From IMCC26077 sp964418325 (GTDB taxonomy: Bacteria; Actinomycetota; Actinomycetes; Nanopelagicales; Nanopelagicaceae), in NCBI GenBank assembly GCA_964418325.1, contig CAYQLC010000013.1, positions 1 through 49,239 on the forward strand: 49,239 nt of DNA, in the 5' to 3' direction. Numbering within the stretch: position 1 is the stretch's first letter; the number at the start of each line of letters is the position of its first letter. Shown in pieces: positions 7,711-16,507 of this stretch. The translations under genes and the position numbers were made by a program. Under the pieces are notes generated by a model. That model searched no databases. It was not told the origin of the DNA and worked only from the letters and a program-made list of their open reading frames with translations.

Positions 7711-10047
7711 GTGGCAACTGCATGGCAGGATGACGCTCCCAAGCCATCAGTAATGGCAGAACATGTCCACCCTAAGGATCCGCTGCTCTACACCATCAAA
7801 CGCAAACTCCTTGGTGCACCACTTAATCGCCATTCACTAAGCCACCAACGACTCTCAAAACGATATGGCCTTGGCATCCTCTCCTCCGACTGTATCTCTT
7901 CATCGGCCTACGGCAGCGAACAGATTCTCATTGCACTCTTGCCCGTCTTTGGTCTTGCAGCATTTTCTATGTTGATGCCGATGACAGCAGTTGTTCTCGT
8001 CATTCTTATTATCGTGACGCTCTCTTATCACAACGTCATCTCAGTCTACTCAAAGACTGGTGGTGCGTATTTCGTATCGCGTCGAAACTTTGGGCCGGTA
8101 GTTGCTCAGGTTGCTGCTGTCGCTTTGATTCTTGATTATGTAGTGACGTTGGCTATTCAATCAGCTGCAGGTGTAGCGGCAATCGTCTCTACTTTCCCAG
8201 AACTTGCACCGTGGAAAGTCGAAATGACGCTGGTTGTGATTGTGTTACTTACCTATGGAAATCTCCGAGGCGTTAAAGAAGCGGGCAAAGCCTTTGCACT
8301 TCCTACTTATCTATTCGTGGGGTCAATGGCAGTTGTCTTCACAGTCGGCATATATCGCGATCTCACTGGAACGCTCCCACAATTAAGCACCAATGTCGAA
8401 GGGGCAGTTCCCCTCGGCTCTGAGCAAGGTTTGCTAACGCTCGCTGCAGTGGTCACACTCCTTCGTGCATTTGCTAACGGCGGTTCATCGCTCACTGGCC
8501 TTGAGGCAATATCCGATGGCGTGATGCTCTTCAAAACGCCAGAGCATGTCAATGCGCGCAGGACTTTGATAATGATGAGTTGCATCTTGGGATCGCTAGT
8601 TCTTGGCGTCTCATGGTTTGCTCATAAGATCTATGCGCTGCCGTACGAGAGCGGCACTCCAACTGTTATTTCACAAATAGCGAAAGCAATTCTTGGTGAC
8701 GGCGCCATTGGGAACATCTTCTTCATCGTGGTCCAGGCCGCCACAATGCTTATTCTCTTCGCTGGGGCAAACACCACCTTCTCAGCTTTCCCAATTTTGG
8801 TGAACTTCGTCGCATCAGATGGCTTTTTGCCGCGTTGGTTAGCAAAACGTGGCCATCGCCTCAATTTCTCCAATGGAATTTTGGTCCTGGTGCTTTTAGC
8901 GTCAATCTTGGTAGTAGTCACGCAATCATCAGTTGAACATCTCGTTGCTTATTACGCGATTGGGGTTTTTACTGCATTCACGCTTACTGGTCTTGGGATG
9001 GCTAAGCACACCCACACGCATCGTGGTGAGAAGTGGCGACTGCGGTTTGCTATCCATCTCGTCTCCGGATCAATCTCGCTAATTGTTGTAATTATCTTCG
9101 CCATCGTGAAATTCACAGCCGGAGCGTGGGTTGTTGTGGTGCTCGGCCCAATCATGGTGATTGGACTTATCCGAGTAAATAAGCGCTACCAGGCAGAAAA
9201 TGGCGTTCTGGATATCACGCCACAGCGAGGCAAGAGCGCAAATATCACCCGACATGATGTTGCAGTTCTTATCGATAACGTTGATTTAGCAACAATTGGC
9301 GCCATTCGTTATGCGCGGAGCTTAAAACCTCGGAAACTTAGCGCTGTTCACTTTGTTATTGATGATCGAAAAGCAGAGGAGATTCGTGAGGCGTGGGATA
9401 AATACAGCGCCTTCGATGGCATCACTCTCGAATTGATTGATTGTCCAGATCGTCGCCTTGCCAATGCGGCAATTGAATATTCACTCCGCGAAACTGAAGC
9501 TCCTGATGTTGAACTGACGCTCCTACTACCGCGCCGTTCTTATTCACGTTTCCTAGGCCGTTTACTTCATGACCAAACAGCTGAAAGTATTGCCAGTGCA
9601 ATTGCGCAACTTGATCGCGTCGTTGCAACGATCGTGCCTTTCGATGTAGAAAAGATTCTTGACGGCAAGGTGAAGTTAGTACCAAATACTGAGGAAAAAG
9701 TTTCGGTTACAACGACCAGCGCTCCGGCAAAACCCGATTTCGAATCGCCGGTCTATGAACCAGTGGGCCATCATGCGAAAAGTGCGACGAAGATTGGTGA
9801 GATTCAGTGGCGTAAGCGTGCGGAAGTAGTCGGGCGTGTGACTGGTATTCGTGTAGCGCCAAAGAAATCATCACCGCTGGTGGAAATTGAAATCTGGGAT
9901 GAGACAGGTGGCGTTCGATTGCAGTTCATTGGTCGCCGAGAGATTGCTGGTCTTGAGGTTGGCTCTACCCTTCGCGCTGAAGGTATGGTGGGCGAACTCG
10001 ATGGAAAATTGACGATTCTTAATCCATCGTACGAAATCATTATCTAA
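7711..10047 (+). CDS. APC-family amino acid permease with C-terminal OB-fold domain
   Basis: A 778-aa fusion. Residues about 30-490 form a twelve-helix APC-superfamily transporter, with the family opening GLGILSSDCISSSAYGSEQIL near 52-72. Residues about 510-660 are soluble and resemble a universal-stress-like Rossmann domain (DVAVLIDNVDLATIGAIRYA). Residues about 690-778 are an OB-fold: EVVGRVTGIRV, then VEIEIWDETGGVRLQFIGRR, then GLEVGSTLRAEGMVGELDGK. This closely resembles the small stand-alone OB-fold protein found near the APC permease gene in mycobacteria (Rv2694c near Rv2690c, from memory), so two neighbouring genes seem to have fused. The start is GTG at 7711 with only a weak GAGAG upstream. 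Substrate unknown, probably an amino acid. Confidence 0.88.
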   Translation: MATAWQDDAPKPSVMAEHVHPKDPLLYTIKRKLLGAPLNRHSLSHQRLSKRYGLGILSSDCISSSAYGSEQILIALLPVFGLAAFSMLMPMTAVVLVILIIVTLSYHNVISVYSKTGGAYFVSRRNFGPVVAQVAAVALILDYVVTLAIQSAAGVAAIVSTFPELAPWKVEMTLVVIVLLTYGNLRGVKEAGKAFALPTYLFVGSMAVVFTVGIYRDLTGTLPQLSTNVEGAVPLGSEQGLLTLAAVVTLLRAFANGGSSLTGLEAISDGVMLFKTPEHVNARRTLIMMSCILGSLVLGVSWFAHKIYALPYESGTPTVISQIAKAILGDGAIGNIFFIVVQAATMLILFAGANTTFSAFPILVNFVASDGFLPRWLAKRGHRLNFSNGILVLVLLASILVVVTQSSVEHLVAYYAIGVFTAFTLTGLGMAKHTHTHRGEKWRLRFAIHLVSGSISLIVVIIFAIVKFTAGAWVVVVLGPIMVIGLIRVNKRYQAENGVLDITPQRGKSANITRHDVAVLIDNVDLATIGAIRYARSLKPRKLSAVHFVIDDRKAEEIREAWDKYSAFDGITLELIDCPDRRLANAAIEYSLRETEAPDVELTLLLPRRSYSRFLGRLLHDQTAESIASAIAQLDRVVATIVPFDVEKILDGKVKLVPNTEEKVSVTTTSAPAKPDFESPVYEPVGHHAKSATKIGEIQWRKRAEVVGRVTGIRVAPKKSSPLVEIEIWDETGGVRLQFIGRREIAGLEVGSTLRAEGMVGELDGKLTILNPSYEIII

Positions 10048-10059
10048 ATCAATTAATGG

Positions 10060-10146
10060 CGGTGGCGGTGGGATTTGAACCCACGGTGGAGTTTCCCCCA
10101 CACACGCTTTCGAGGCGTGCTCTTTAGGCCGCTCAGACACGCCACC
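10060..10146 (-). tRNA. tRNA-Ser(CGA)
   Basis: The minus strand begins GGTGGCG (10140-10146 on +) and ends CGCCACC plus discriminator G at 10060. The anticodon stem CACGC/GCGTG holds loop CTCGAAA, so the anticodon is CGA. It has a class II variable arm. It faces the permease gene, whose stop is 12 bp away. Confidence 0.95.
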
Positions 10147-10174
10147 GTGGTCAAAGATACATCATTAAAAACGA

Positions 10175-10609
10175 TTAGCGAGAATTGGAAAAGAACTCCT
10201 TCAATAGCGCGCTCGAACGTTCTGCTAATACGCCAGAGATAACTTCTACTTTGGTGAGCGCTCTTGGGTCTCGGATGAGATCAACAACTGAACCTGCGGC
10301 TCCCGCTTTCTCATCCCATGCGCCAAAGACCAATCGAGACAATCGTGATTGCAAAATTGCTCCAGCACACATCGCACATGGTTCGAGAGTGACTACAAGA
10401 GTGCAACCATCTAATCGCCAGTTATCCAATTTCTTAGCAGCTTCACGAATTGCAACAACCTCGGCATGTGCAGTGGGGTCATGCGATAACTCACGCTGAT
10501 TTACTCCAGTAGCTATGACTGCCCCACTTGGGTCAAGAACCACCGCACCAACAGGTACATCGCCATGCTCACGCCAAGCTTTTGCTGCTGCGGCAAGGGC
10601 TATCTCCAT
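10175..10609 (-). CDS. tadA: tRNA-specific adenosine deaminase
   Basis: Deaminates the wobble adenosine of tRNA-Arg(ACG) to inosine; such a tRNA is present at 43428-43500. With the ATG at 10609 the product has 144 aa, close to the family norm. The zinc and catalytic motifs HAE (48-50) and PCAMC (77-81) are intact. A frame extension to 10672 exists but would overlap the start of the divergent upp gene. The preferred starts leave only 24 bp between the two genes, so at least one mRNA may be leaderless or have its promoter inside the other coding region. Confidence 0.94.
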   Translation of the reverse strand: MEIALAAAAKAWREHGDVPVGAVVLDPSGAVIATGVNQRELSHDPTAHAEVVAIREAAKKLDNWRLDGCTLVVTLEPCAMCAGAILQSRLSRLVFGAWDEKAGAAGSVVDLIRDPRALTKVEVISGVLAERSSALLKEFFSNSR

Positions 10610-10633
10610 GCTCGCTGCGATAGGCTCACCGTT

Positions 10634-11266
10634 ATGAAGACTCACGTGGCTAATCATCCTCTCATCACCCACAAATTAACACTTCTCCGCGATAAAAGAA
10701 CTGACTCGCCAACTTTCCGCCACCTCACTGAAGAATTAGTGATGCTTCTGGCCTATGAGGCAACCCGCGCAATCCGCACTGAGAAGATTTCAATCGAGAC
10801 TCCAGTGGCGCCGACAACCGGAGCGCATCTCTCAAAACCACGTCCGATAGTGGTGCCCATATTGCGCGCTGGACTTGGCATGCTCGAAGGAATGACGCGA
10901 TTGATTCCCTCTGCTGAGGTTGGTTTCTTAGGAATGGTCCGCGATGAAAAAACCTTGCAGGCATCGACTTATGCCAATCGTCTTCCAGAAGATCTCTCTG
11001 GGCGGCAGTGCTACATCCTTGACCCCATGCTTGCTACTGGTGGCACGCTGATTGCTGCGACGCACTACTTATTGGAGCGCGGCGCAACGGATATCACGAT
11101 CATCTGCATCCTCGCTGCTCCCGAGGGAGTGGCCGCGCTTGAGAAATCTCTTGTTGGTGCACCCGTGACTGTGGTGATGGGCGCGCTTGATGAGAGATTG
11201 AACGAACATGGCTACATCGTCCCGGGTCTAGGTGACGCCGGCGACCGACTGTATGGAACTGTTTAA
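10634..11266 (+). CDS. upp: uracil phosphoribosyltransferase
   Basis: Salvages uracil to UMP with PRPP. The product has 210 aa from the ATG at 10634 (MKTHVANHPLITHKL), matching the family length; the frame upstream is open but not family-like. PILRAGLGMLEGM near residues 75-87 and the PRPP loop LDPMLATGGTLI near 132-143 are both intact, and the C-terminus YIVPGLGDAGDRLYGT is the uracil-binding end. It is divergent from tadA. Confidence 0.96.
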   Translation: MKTHVANHPLITHKLTLLRDKRTDSPTFRHLTEELVMLLAYEATRAIRTEKISIETPVAPTTGAHLSKPRPIVVPILRAGLGMLEGMTRLIPSAEVGFLGMVRDEKTLQASTYANRLPEDLSGRQCYILDPMLATGGTLIAATHYLLERGATDITIICILAAPEGVAALEKSLVGAPVTVVMGALDERLNEHGYIVPGLGDAGDRLYGTV

Positions 11267-11308
11267 AGCGGCTTGTTAGCATCGTGATTTTCCGCAAGGA
11301 TGGCGCCT

Positions 11309-12076
11309 ATGCGCGTAGTTAGTATTTTGAGCCTTAAAGGTGGCGTCGGAAAGACCTCCGTTCTCCTTGGATTTGCTGGAGCTGCAACTGTTCGTGGATT
11401 AGCAACTCTCGTTATCGATCTTGATCCGCAAGGTAATGCCACATCAATTCTTGCAGCAAAGAATCCCACCTCAACGGCTGCGGAATTATTAGCCAACCCT
11501 ACGATTAATACCTTGCATAACAGCCTCACCGAATGTGCGTGGGAAATCGCACCGGGGGAGGTCGATGTCATTGCATCGAGCCCGAACTTGATCCAGCACG
11601 ACGCGTTCAAATCTTCTGCCACATTCAAGCCCCGTCTTGCCCGAGCGCTTGAGAAGTTAGAAGGCTATGACTTAGTTCTCATCGATTGCCCACCATCACT
11701 TGGCACGCTCACTCGTGAAGCCCTCGCTGCCAGTGATCTAGCAGTGGTCGTCGCAACACCAACATTCTTTGGTTTACAAGGTGCAGAACGAGCTGCTGAA
11801 GAGATTGAAGAGATTAGAAATTCTCATAACAAGAAATTGAAGTTAGCCGGAGTCTTGCCTAATCGAGTAAAGAGCGTTGCCGAAGAGCATGACTATCGAA
11901 TCCGTGAGATGGGACGTATCTTTGGAAAGCAGATAATGAAACCTGCTATTCCAGATCGAATTGCCTTCCAACAAGCTGAGAGTTTTGGTAAACCGATTCA
12001 GGCAGTTGGGACTGCAGGATCACGCGAAGTGAGTGCAATCTTCGATAAGCACTTAAACACGCTTATGCGTGGCTAA
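11309..12076 (+). CDS. ParA/MinD-type ATPase without a ParB neighbour
   Basis: A 255-aa ParA-family P-loop ATPase with deviant Walker A KGGVGKT (residues 10-16), A' motif DLDPQGN (37-43) and Walker B LVLIDCPPSLG near 115. The family moves chromosomes, plasmids or protein cargo by nucleoid-dependent gradients. No parB, parS or obvious cargo gene is adjacent, so it is an orphan with unknown partner. Of two in-frame ATGs (11300, 11309) the second has AAGGA 8 bp upstream and is chosen. Its stop codon overlaps that of the convergent aminotransferase gene by 2 bp. Confidence 0.88.
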   Translation: MRVVSILSLKGGVGKTSVLLGFAGAATVRGLATLVIDLDPQGNATSILAAKNPTSTAAELLANPTINTLHNSLTECAWEIAPGEVDVIASSPNLIQHDAFKSSATFKPRLARALEKLEGYDLVLIDCPPSLGTLTREALAASDLAVVVATPTFFGLQGAERAAEEIEEIRNSHNKKLKLAGVLPNRVKSVAEEHDYRIREMGRIFGKQIMKPAIPDRIAFQQAESFGKPIQAVGTAGSREVSAIFDKHLNTLMRG

Positions 12077-13434
12077 GCCCCGGTGTAATACTTTCCAATC
12101 GCACCGAGCGCTTTATCCATAATTGCAAAACCTTCCTTTAATTCTTGTTCGCTGATTGTGCATGGTGGCACAACATGCGTTCTATTGAAATGTACGAATG
12201 GCCAGAGCCCATCTTTCTTACAGGCAGCAGCAAATTCATTCATCGCTGGGCTGGTTGCGCCATATGGAGCAAGAGGTTCGCGAGTTGCGCGGTCAGTAAC
12301 TAAATCAACGCCCCAGAAAACGCCTTTCCCTCGAATGTCACCAATAACCTTGTGTTTTGCTGCTAAATCGTGGAGTGCAGGTCCAATGACCTTCTCACCG
12401 AGTTCAGCTGCATATTCAATGATCCCCTCTTCTTCCATGAGGTCGATGGCAGCAACGGCAGCGGCACAGGCAAGTGGATGACCCATATAAGTGAGTCCGC
12501 CAGGAAATACTCGTTCATCAAAAGTTTTCGCAATTTCATCGCTAATGACTACGCCACCAAGTGGTACATAACCCGAGTTGACTCCCTTAGCAAAGACAAT
12601 CAAATCTGGTTTAGCGCTCGAGTGCTGATAAGCAAACCATTTACCTGCACGTGCAAAGCCGGCCATGACTTCATCGGCAATCCAGACAATTCCGTACTTG
12701 TCACAGATTGCACGTACTCCTTCGAGATAGCCCTTTGGTGGAACTAAAATTCCATTCGTTCCCACAATAGATTCAATGATGATTGCAGCAATTGTCTTCG
12801 GACCTTCGAGAATTATGAGATTTTCTAAATGCTCAAGGGCGCGCTTGCACTCTTCTTCTTCGGTAGTAGCCCAAAATGCGGAGCGGTAAAGATACGGTCC
12901 GAAGAAATGAATATGTCCGTATGCAAATTCATTTGGCCAGCGACGTGGATCTCCAGTGGCTGCAATGGCTGCAGCGGTGTTTCCATGATACGAACGGTAA
13001 TGTGATAAGACCTTGTGACGATTGGTGTGGATACGCGCCATACGAATGGCGTTCTCTACCGCATCAGCACCACCATTAGTAAAAAATACTTTGTTATGAA
13101 AACTCTCAGCATGTGATGAAATCTTCTGCGCCGCGATGCTTCGAATATCGTTTGCATGTTGTGGCGCTGTGGTTGCCAAGATATCCGCTTGGCGTTTAAT
13201 AGCCTCAATTATTCGTGGATGTTGATGTCCAACGTTGGTAAAAACTAGTTGACTAGAGAAATCCAGATACCTCTTTCCGTCAAAATCCCAGAAATAGGAG
13301 CCTTTGCCGCCGGCAACTGGCAGCGGCGAGATTGCCGCCTGCGCAGACCAGGAGTGAAAAACATGAGCCTTATCTAAGGCGGCAACCTGCGCCCCGTCGA
13401 GCCCGTGAGGCTTATCACTAGCCTGCGAATTCAT
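12073..13434 (-). CDS. class III PLP-dependent aminotransferase
   Basis: A 453-aa fold-type I aminotransferase of the omega-amino-acid group. The PLP Lys is K283 in IVFAKGVNSGY and the PLP-nitrogen-binding Asp is D254 in WIADEVMAGF. The opening HVFHSWSAQ and DFSSQLVFTNVGHQHP is typical of the taurine/beta-alanine/4-aminobutyrate transaminase subgroup, but the amine donor cannot be fixed from sequence. The start ATG has AGGGGG about 5 bp upstream. Convergent with the ParA-like gene, with stops TAG and TAA interleaved at 12073-12076. Confidence 0.9.
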   Translation of the reverse strand: MNSQASDKPHGLDGAQVAALDKAHVFHSWSAQAAISPLPVAGGKGSYFWDFDGKRYLDFSSQLVFTNVGHQHPRIIEAIKRQADILATTAPQHANDIRSIAAQKISSHAESFHNKVFFTNGGADAVENAIRMARIHTNRHKVLSHYRSYHGNTAAAIAATGDPRRWPNEFAYGHIHFFGPYLYRSAFWATTEEEECKRALEHLENLIILEGPKTIAAIIIESIVGTNGILVPPKGYLEGVRAICDKYGIVWIADEVMAGFARAGKWFAYQHSSAKPDLIVFAKGVNSGYVPLGGVVISDEIAKTFDERVFPGGLTYMGHPLACAAAVAAIDLMEEEGIIEYAAELGEKVIGPALHDLAAKHKVIGDIRGKGVFWGVDLVTDRATREPLAPYGATSPAMNEFAAACKKDGLWPFVHFNRTHVVPPCTISEQELKEGFAIMDKALGAIGKYYTGA

Positions 13435-13483
13435 AAATCCCCCTCGTAGTCGTACCCTGAATAGCCAACATTAGGAGATTTTC

Positions 13484-14863
13484 ATGGTTTCTACGAGCCC
13501 CGGCTACGGAATCACCATCCGCGTTGAAGGACCATCTGCAAACCAACCTGTCTCGGCGCTAACGGCAGTCCTTAATTCACAGGGGGCTTCGCTCACTGCG
13601 CTAGATATCGTCGAGTCATCTTTCGACCGAGTTGTTGTCGATATCACTTGTGACACCATCGATGCTGACCACGCCGATCGGGTCGCAAAAGCAATCTCGG
13701 AAGTACCTGGGCTCAAAGTTCGAAAAGTAAGTGATCGAACTTTTCTCATTCATCTTGGTGGAAAAATCGAAGTGCATAGCAAGGTGCAGATCAAAACTCG
13801 TGATGATCTATCCCGTGCATACACCCCCGGCGTTGCTCGAGTTTGCCAAGCGATTGCAGCCGACCCAAGTGATGCCCGTAGATTAACAATCAAGCGAAAT
13901 ACCGTTGCTGTGGTCACTGATGGCTCTGCCGTTCTTGGACTGGGAAATATTGGACCTGCTGCAGCAATGCCGGTCATGGAGGGTAAAGCCGCGCTCTTTA
14001 AAAGATTTGCAAACATTGATGCGTGGCCGGTTTGTTTAGACACTCAAGATGTTGATGAGATTGTCCGTACTGTACAGATCATAGCTCCTGTCTACGGGGG
14101 CATTAATCTAGAAGATATCTCAGCGCCGCGCTGTTTCGAAATTGAGCGCAGACTCCGTGAAGTTCTCGATATTCCAGTATTCCATGATGATCAACATGGA
14201 ACAGCAATTGTTGTGACAGCGGCTTTGAAGAATGCGCTTAAGCTAGTCAGAAAAGATATCTCTGAAGTCAGGATTGTTCTCAACGGTGTTGGAGCTGCAG
14301 GGACTGCAGTTGCGCAACTGCTCTATCACGCTGGCGCACGTCACATGATTGGTTTTGATATCAATGGCGTTATTCATAAAGGATCTCCGAAGAGCGACGA
14401 GATGCGCTCATGGTTCATTGACATCAGTAATAACGAAAATTTCACTGGCTCACTCAGCCAAGCTTTGTCGGGCGCTGATGTATTTATCGGAGTGAGCGTC
14501 CCAAATGTCATCAACGAAAGCGACCTCCAGAGCATGGCAACGGATTCAATTGTCTTCGCATTAGCCAACCCCGATCCTGAAATTGACCCAGAAATAGCTC
14601 GTCGCCATGCCAAGGTTGTGGCCACTGGACGAAGTGATCAACCCAATCAAATCAATAATGTGCTCGCATTTCCGGGCGTCTTCCGAGGACTCCTCGACAT
14701 TGGTGCGACCAAAATCACCGATGATGCATTGGTAGCCGCAGCTGATGCGATTGCCAATTGTGTGAGGTCAGAGCAATTAAATGAAAGCTTCATCATTCCA
14801 AGCGTCTTTGACCCTGCAGTGACGCCAGCAGTTGCCGCTGCCATCAAAGCCACCTGTCGGTAA
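13484..14863 (+). CDS. NAD(P)-dependent malic enzyme with N-terminal ACT-like domain
   Basis: Oxidatively decarboxylates malate to pyruvate. Residues 1 to about 80 resemble an ACT domain (ITIRVEGPSANQPVSALTAVL), a regulatory module found in some bacterial malic enzymes. The catalytic part follows with YTPGVARVC near 107, the metal-binding PVFHDDQHGTAIV near 235-247, and the dinucleotide loop LNGVGAAGTAVAQLL near 268. The length, 459 aa, fits the short bacterial class. AGGAG lies 6 bp before the ATG. The cofactor preference is not decided. Confidence 0.94.
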   Translation: MVSTSPGYGITIRVEGPSANQPVSALTAVLNSQGASLTALDIVESSFDRVVVDITCDTIDADHADRVAKAISEVPGLKVRKVSDRTFLIHLGGKIEVHSKVQIKTRDDLSRAYTPGVARVCQAIAADPSDARRLTIKRNTVAVVTDGSAVLGLGNIGPAAAMPVMEGKAALFKRFANIDAWPVCLDTQDVDEIVRTVQIIAPVYGGINLEDISAPRCFEIERRLREVLDIPVFHDDQHGTAIVVTAALKNALKLVRKDISEVRIVLNGVGAAGTAVAQLLYHAGARHMIGFDINGVIHKGSPKSDEMRSWFIDISNNENFTGSLSQALSGADVFIGVSVPNVINESDLQSMATDSIVFALANPDPEIDPEIARRHAKVVATGRSDQPNQINNVLAFPGVFRGLLDIGATKITDDALVAAADAIANCVRSEQLNESFIIPSVFDPAVTPAVAAAIKATCR

Positions 14864-14873
14864 ACTCATTGCC

Positions 14874-15902
14874 ATGTCACTTGCACCAGTAATCCTTCCT
14901 TCCAATCAATTTGATCACTTCTATCGTGGGGGAAATCGAATTGGTGTCCTTCGGAATGGTCCTGGTGGACCGATGCGACCTGAGGAATGGATTGGCGCTA
15001 CTACCACTAGGTTTGGGGAGCGCGAGATGGGACTCTCCCGGTTACCTGATGGTGAATTTCTCCGTGATGCGATTGCACGCGAACCAGAAAATTGGCTTGG
15101 CAAAAATCATGTCGACGCATTTGGCACTAGTACTGAAATCCTTGTGAAGTTACTGGATCCGGATCAACGTCTGCCAGTCCATTTCCATCCAAACAAATCA
15201 TTTGCTAAGAAACATCTTGCACTCGATCATGGCAAGACTGAGGCATGGATTATCTTGGATGCACCAGAGAACGCCAAAGTTGGTCTTGGCTTCGCAGAAA
15301 AAATGAAGAAGGATCAAATCTACTCGATGGTGCAGGCTAAAGATTCAGCAGCGCTATTAGCTTCGTTGAATATGATCGCTGTAAAACCGGGAGATGCAAT
15401 TCTTGTTCCAGCTGGAACAGCGCACGCTATTGATGCCGGCATCTTCGTTTTAGAGTTACAGGAGCCCACTGACCTCTCCGCGCTTTTAGAGTGGGAAGGT
15501 TTTGCCGTTGATGGATTGAAAGATGGCCACCTCGGTCTTGGTTTCGATGTAGTCCTTGACTCGCTTAACTACGCGCCACTAAATCCCGATGAGATTTCGA
15601 CCTTAGTAAAGAGTTCGCATTTCACGGGAGGAGAAGTTCGCTCCCTGTTCACTAGTAGAGCTGATGGTTACTTCCGTGCCGATGTGATTCCAGGAGATGG
15701 CGCAAGCATTGATGCAGGATTTGGCATCTTGCTGCTCTTGGAGGGTGATGGTGTCCTTAGTACTGAAAATAGCGGTGCTATCGCAGTAGGCCATGGTGAT
15801 GCATTAGTGATTCCACACGCTGTAGGTCGATGGAATCTCACAGGGGCGAGTGGAATTCTCTCCCGCCCACCACTTCCCGCACTTGCCGCGTTGGCGCCAT
15901 GA
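14874..15902 (+). CDS. manA: mannose-6-phosphate isomerase, type I
   Basis: Interconverts mannose 6-phosphate and fructose 6-phosphate, feeding GDP-mannose and envelope sugars. A 342-aa cupin enzyme. The metal-ligand motif PVHFHPNKSFAKKH lies near residue 100, with KTEAWIIL about 20 residues later and PAGTAHAIDAG near 180. The ATG at 14874 is chosen because the protein then begins at the family start; an upstream frame overlaps the malic enzyme gene. The TGA stop overlaps the ATG of the following DedA gene (ATGA). Confidence 0.92.
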   Translation: MSLAPVILPSNQFDHFYRGGNRIGVLRNGPGGPMRPEEWIGATTTRFGEREMGLSRLPDGEFLRDAIAREPENWLGKNHVDAFGTSTEILVKLLDPDQRLPVHFHPNKSFAKKHLALDHGKTEAWIILDAPENAKVGLGFAEKMKKDQIYSMVQAKDSAALLASLNMIAVKPGDAILVPAGTAHAIDAGIFVLELQEPTDLSALLEWEGFAVDGLKDGHLGLGFDVVLDSLNYAPLNPDEISTLVKSSHFTGGEVRSLFTSRADGYFRADVIPGDGASIDAGFGILLLLEGDGVLSTENSGAIAVGHGDALVIPHAVGRWNLTGASGILSRPPLPALAALAP

Positions 15903-16507
15903 GTTCTCTCGAATTTGCCGCGAGTTTTGATGAACGATTCTCGCCAATCGCTCCATTTCTTCTCTACATGTTGGTCTGGGGAATAGTCTTTCTCGAAACG
16001 GGAGTCTTACTCGCTTTTTGGCTTCCTGGCGATTCACTTCTCTTTAGCGCTGGATTAGTTACTGCCGCGCGGGATGATATGAATATCCTTGTTCTTGTTG
16101 GTGGGATTTTTCTTGCTGCGTTCATTGGTGATCAGGTGGGTTATGTCATAGGACGAAAACTTGGTCGTCCCTATCTAGAAAAATCAAAAAAGCCTCGAGT
16201 CGAACGGATGGTGGTCCGTTCCGAAGCTTTCTATCTAAAACATGGTTGGTGGGCGGTTTGCGCTGCACGTTTCTTTCCTTGGTTTAGAACCTTCATTCCG
16301 CCCATCGCTGGTATTTCTAAGATGCCTTATTACAAATTCCTCTCTGCAAATGCGGTAGGTGCTTTGGCTTGGGGAGTTGGCATCACTATGGCGGGTTACT
16401 ACTCAGCAACTATCCCTGTAGTGAAGACTTTCTCCTACGCTATTGCTGCATTCTTTATCGGCGGCTCAATAATCTCAATTATCTGGCGCAGAACTCGTTC
16501 GCATTGA
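15899..16507 (+). CDS. DedA/VTT-family membrane protein
   Basis: A 202-aa polytopic protein of the DedA (VTT/SNARE-associated) family. The family motifs are present: E-TG-LLAFWLPGDSLLF near 35-55, GDQVGYVIGRKLGR near 77-90, and ARFFPWFRTFIPPIAGISKMPY near 137-158. DedA proteins support membrane homeostasis, and some recycle the undecaprenyl-phosphate or phospholipid carrier across the membrane. It is coupled to manA by a 4-bp overlap. Its 3' end overlaps the convergent DMT transporter gene by 33 bp. Confidence 0.93.
   Translation: MSSLEFAASFDERFSPIAPFLLYMLVWGIVFLETGVLLAFWLPGDSLLFSAGLVTAARDDMNILVLVGGIFLAAFIGDQVGYVIGRKLGRPYLEKSKKPRVERMVVRSEAFYLKHGWWAVCAARFFPWFRTFIPPIAGISKMPYYKFLSANAVGALAWGVGITMAGYYSATIPVVKTFSYAIAAFFIGGSIISIIWRRTRSH

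Noticed and set aside
9871..10140. Open frame on the minus strand beginning MSERPKEHASKACVGETPPW
   Set aside because: This is the usual translation shadow of a tRNA-Ser gene (10060-10146), not a protein.
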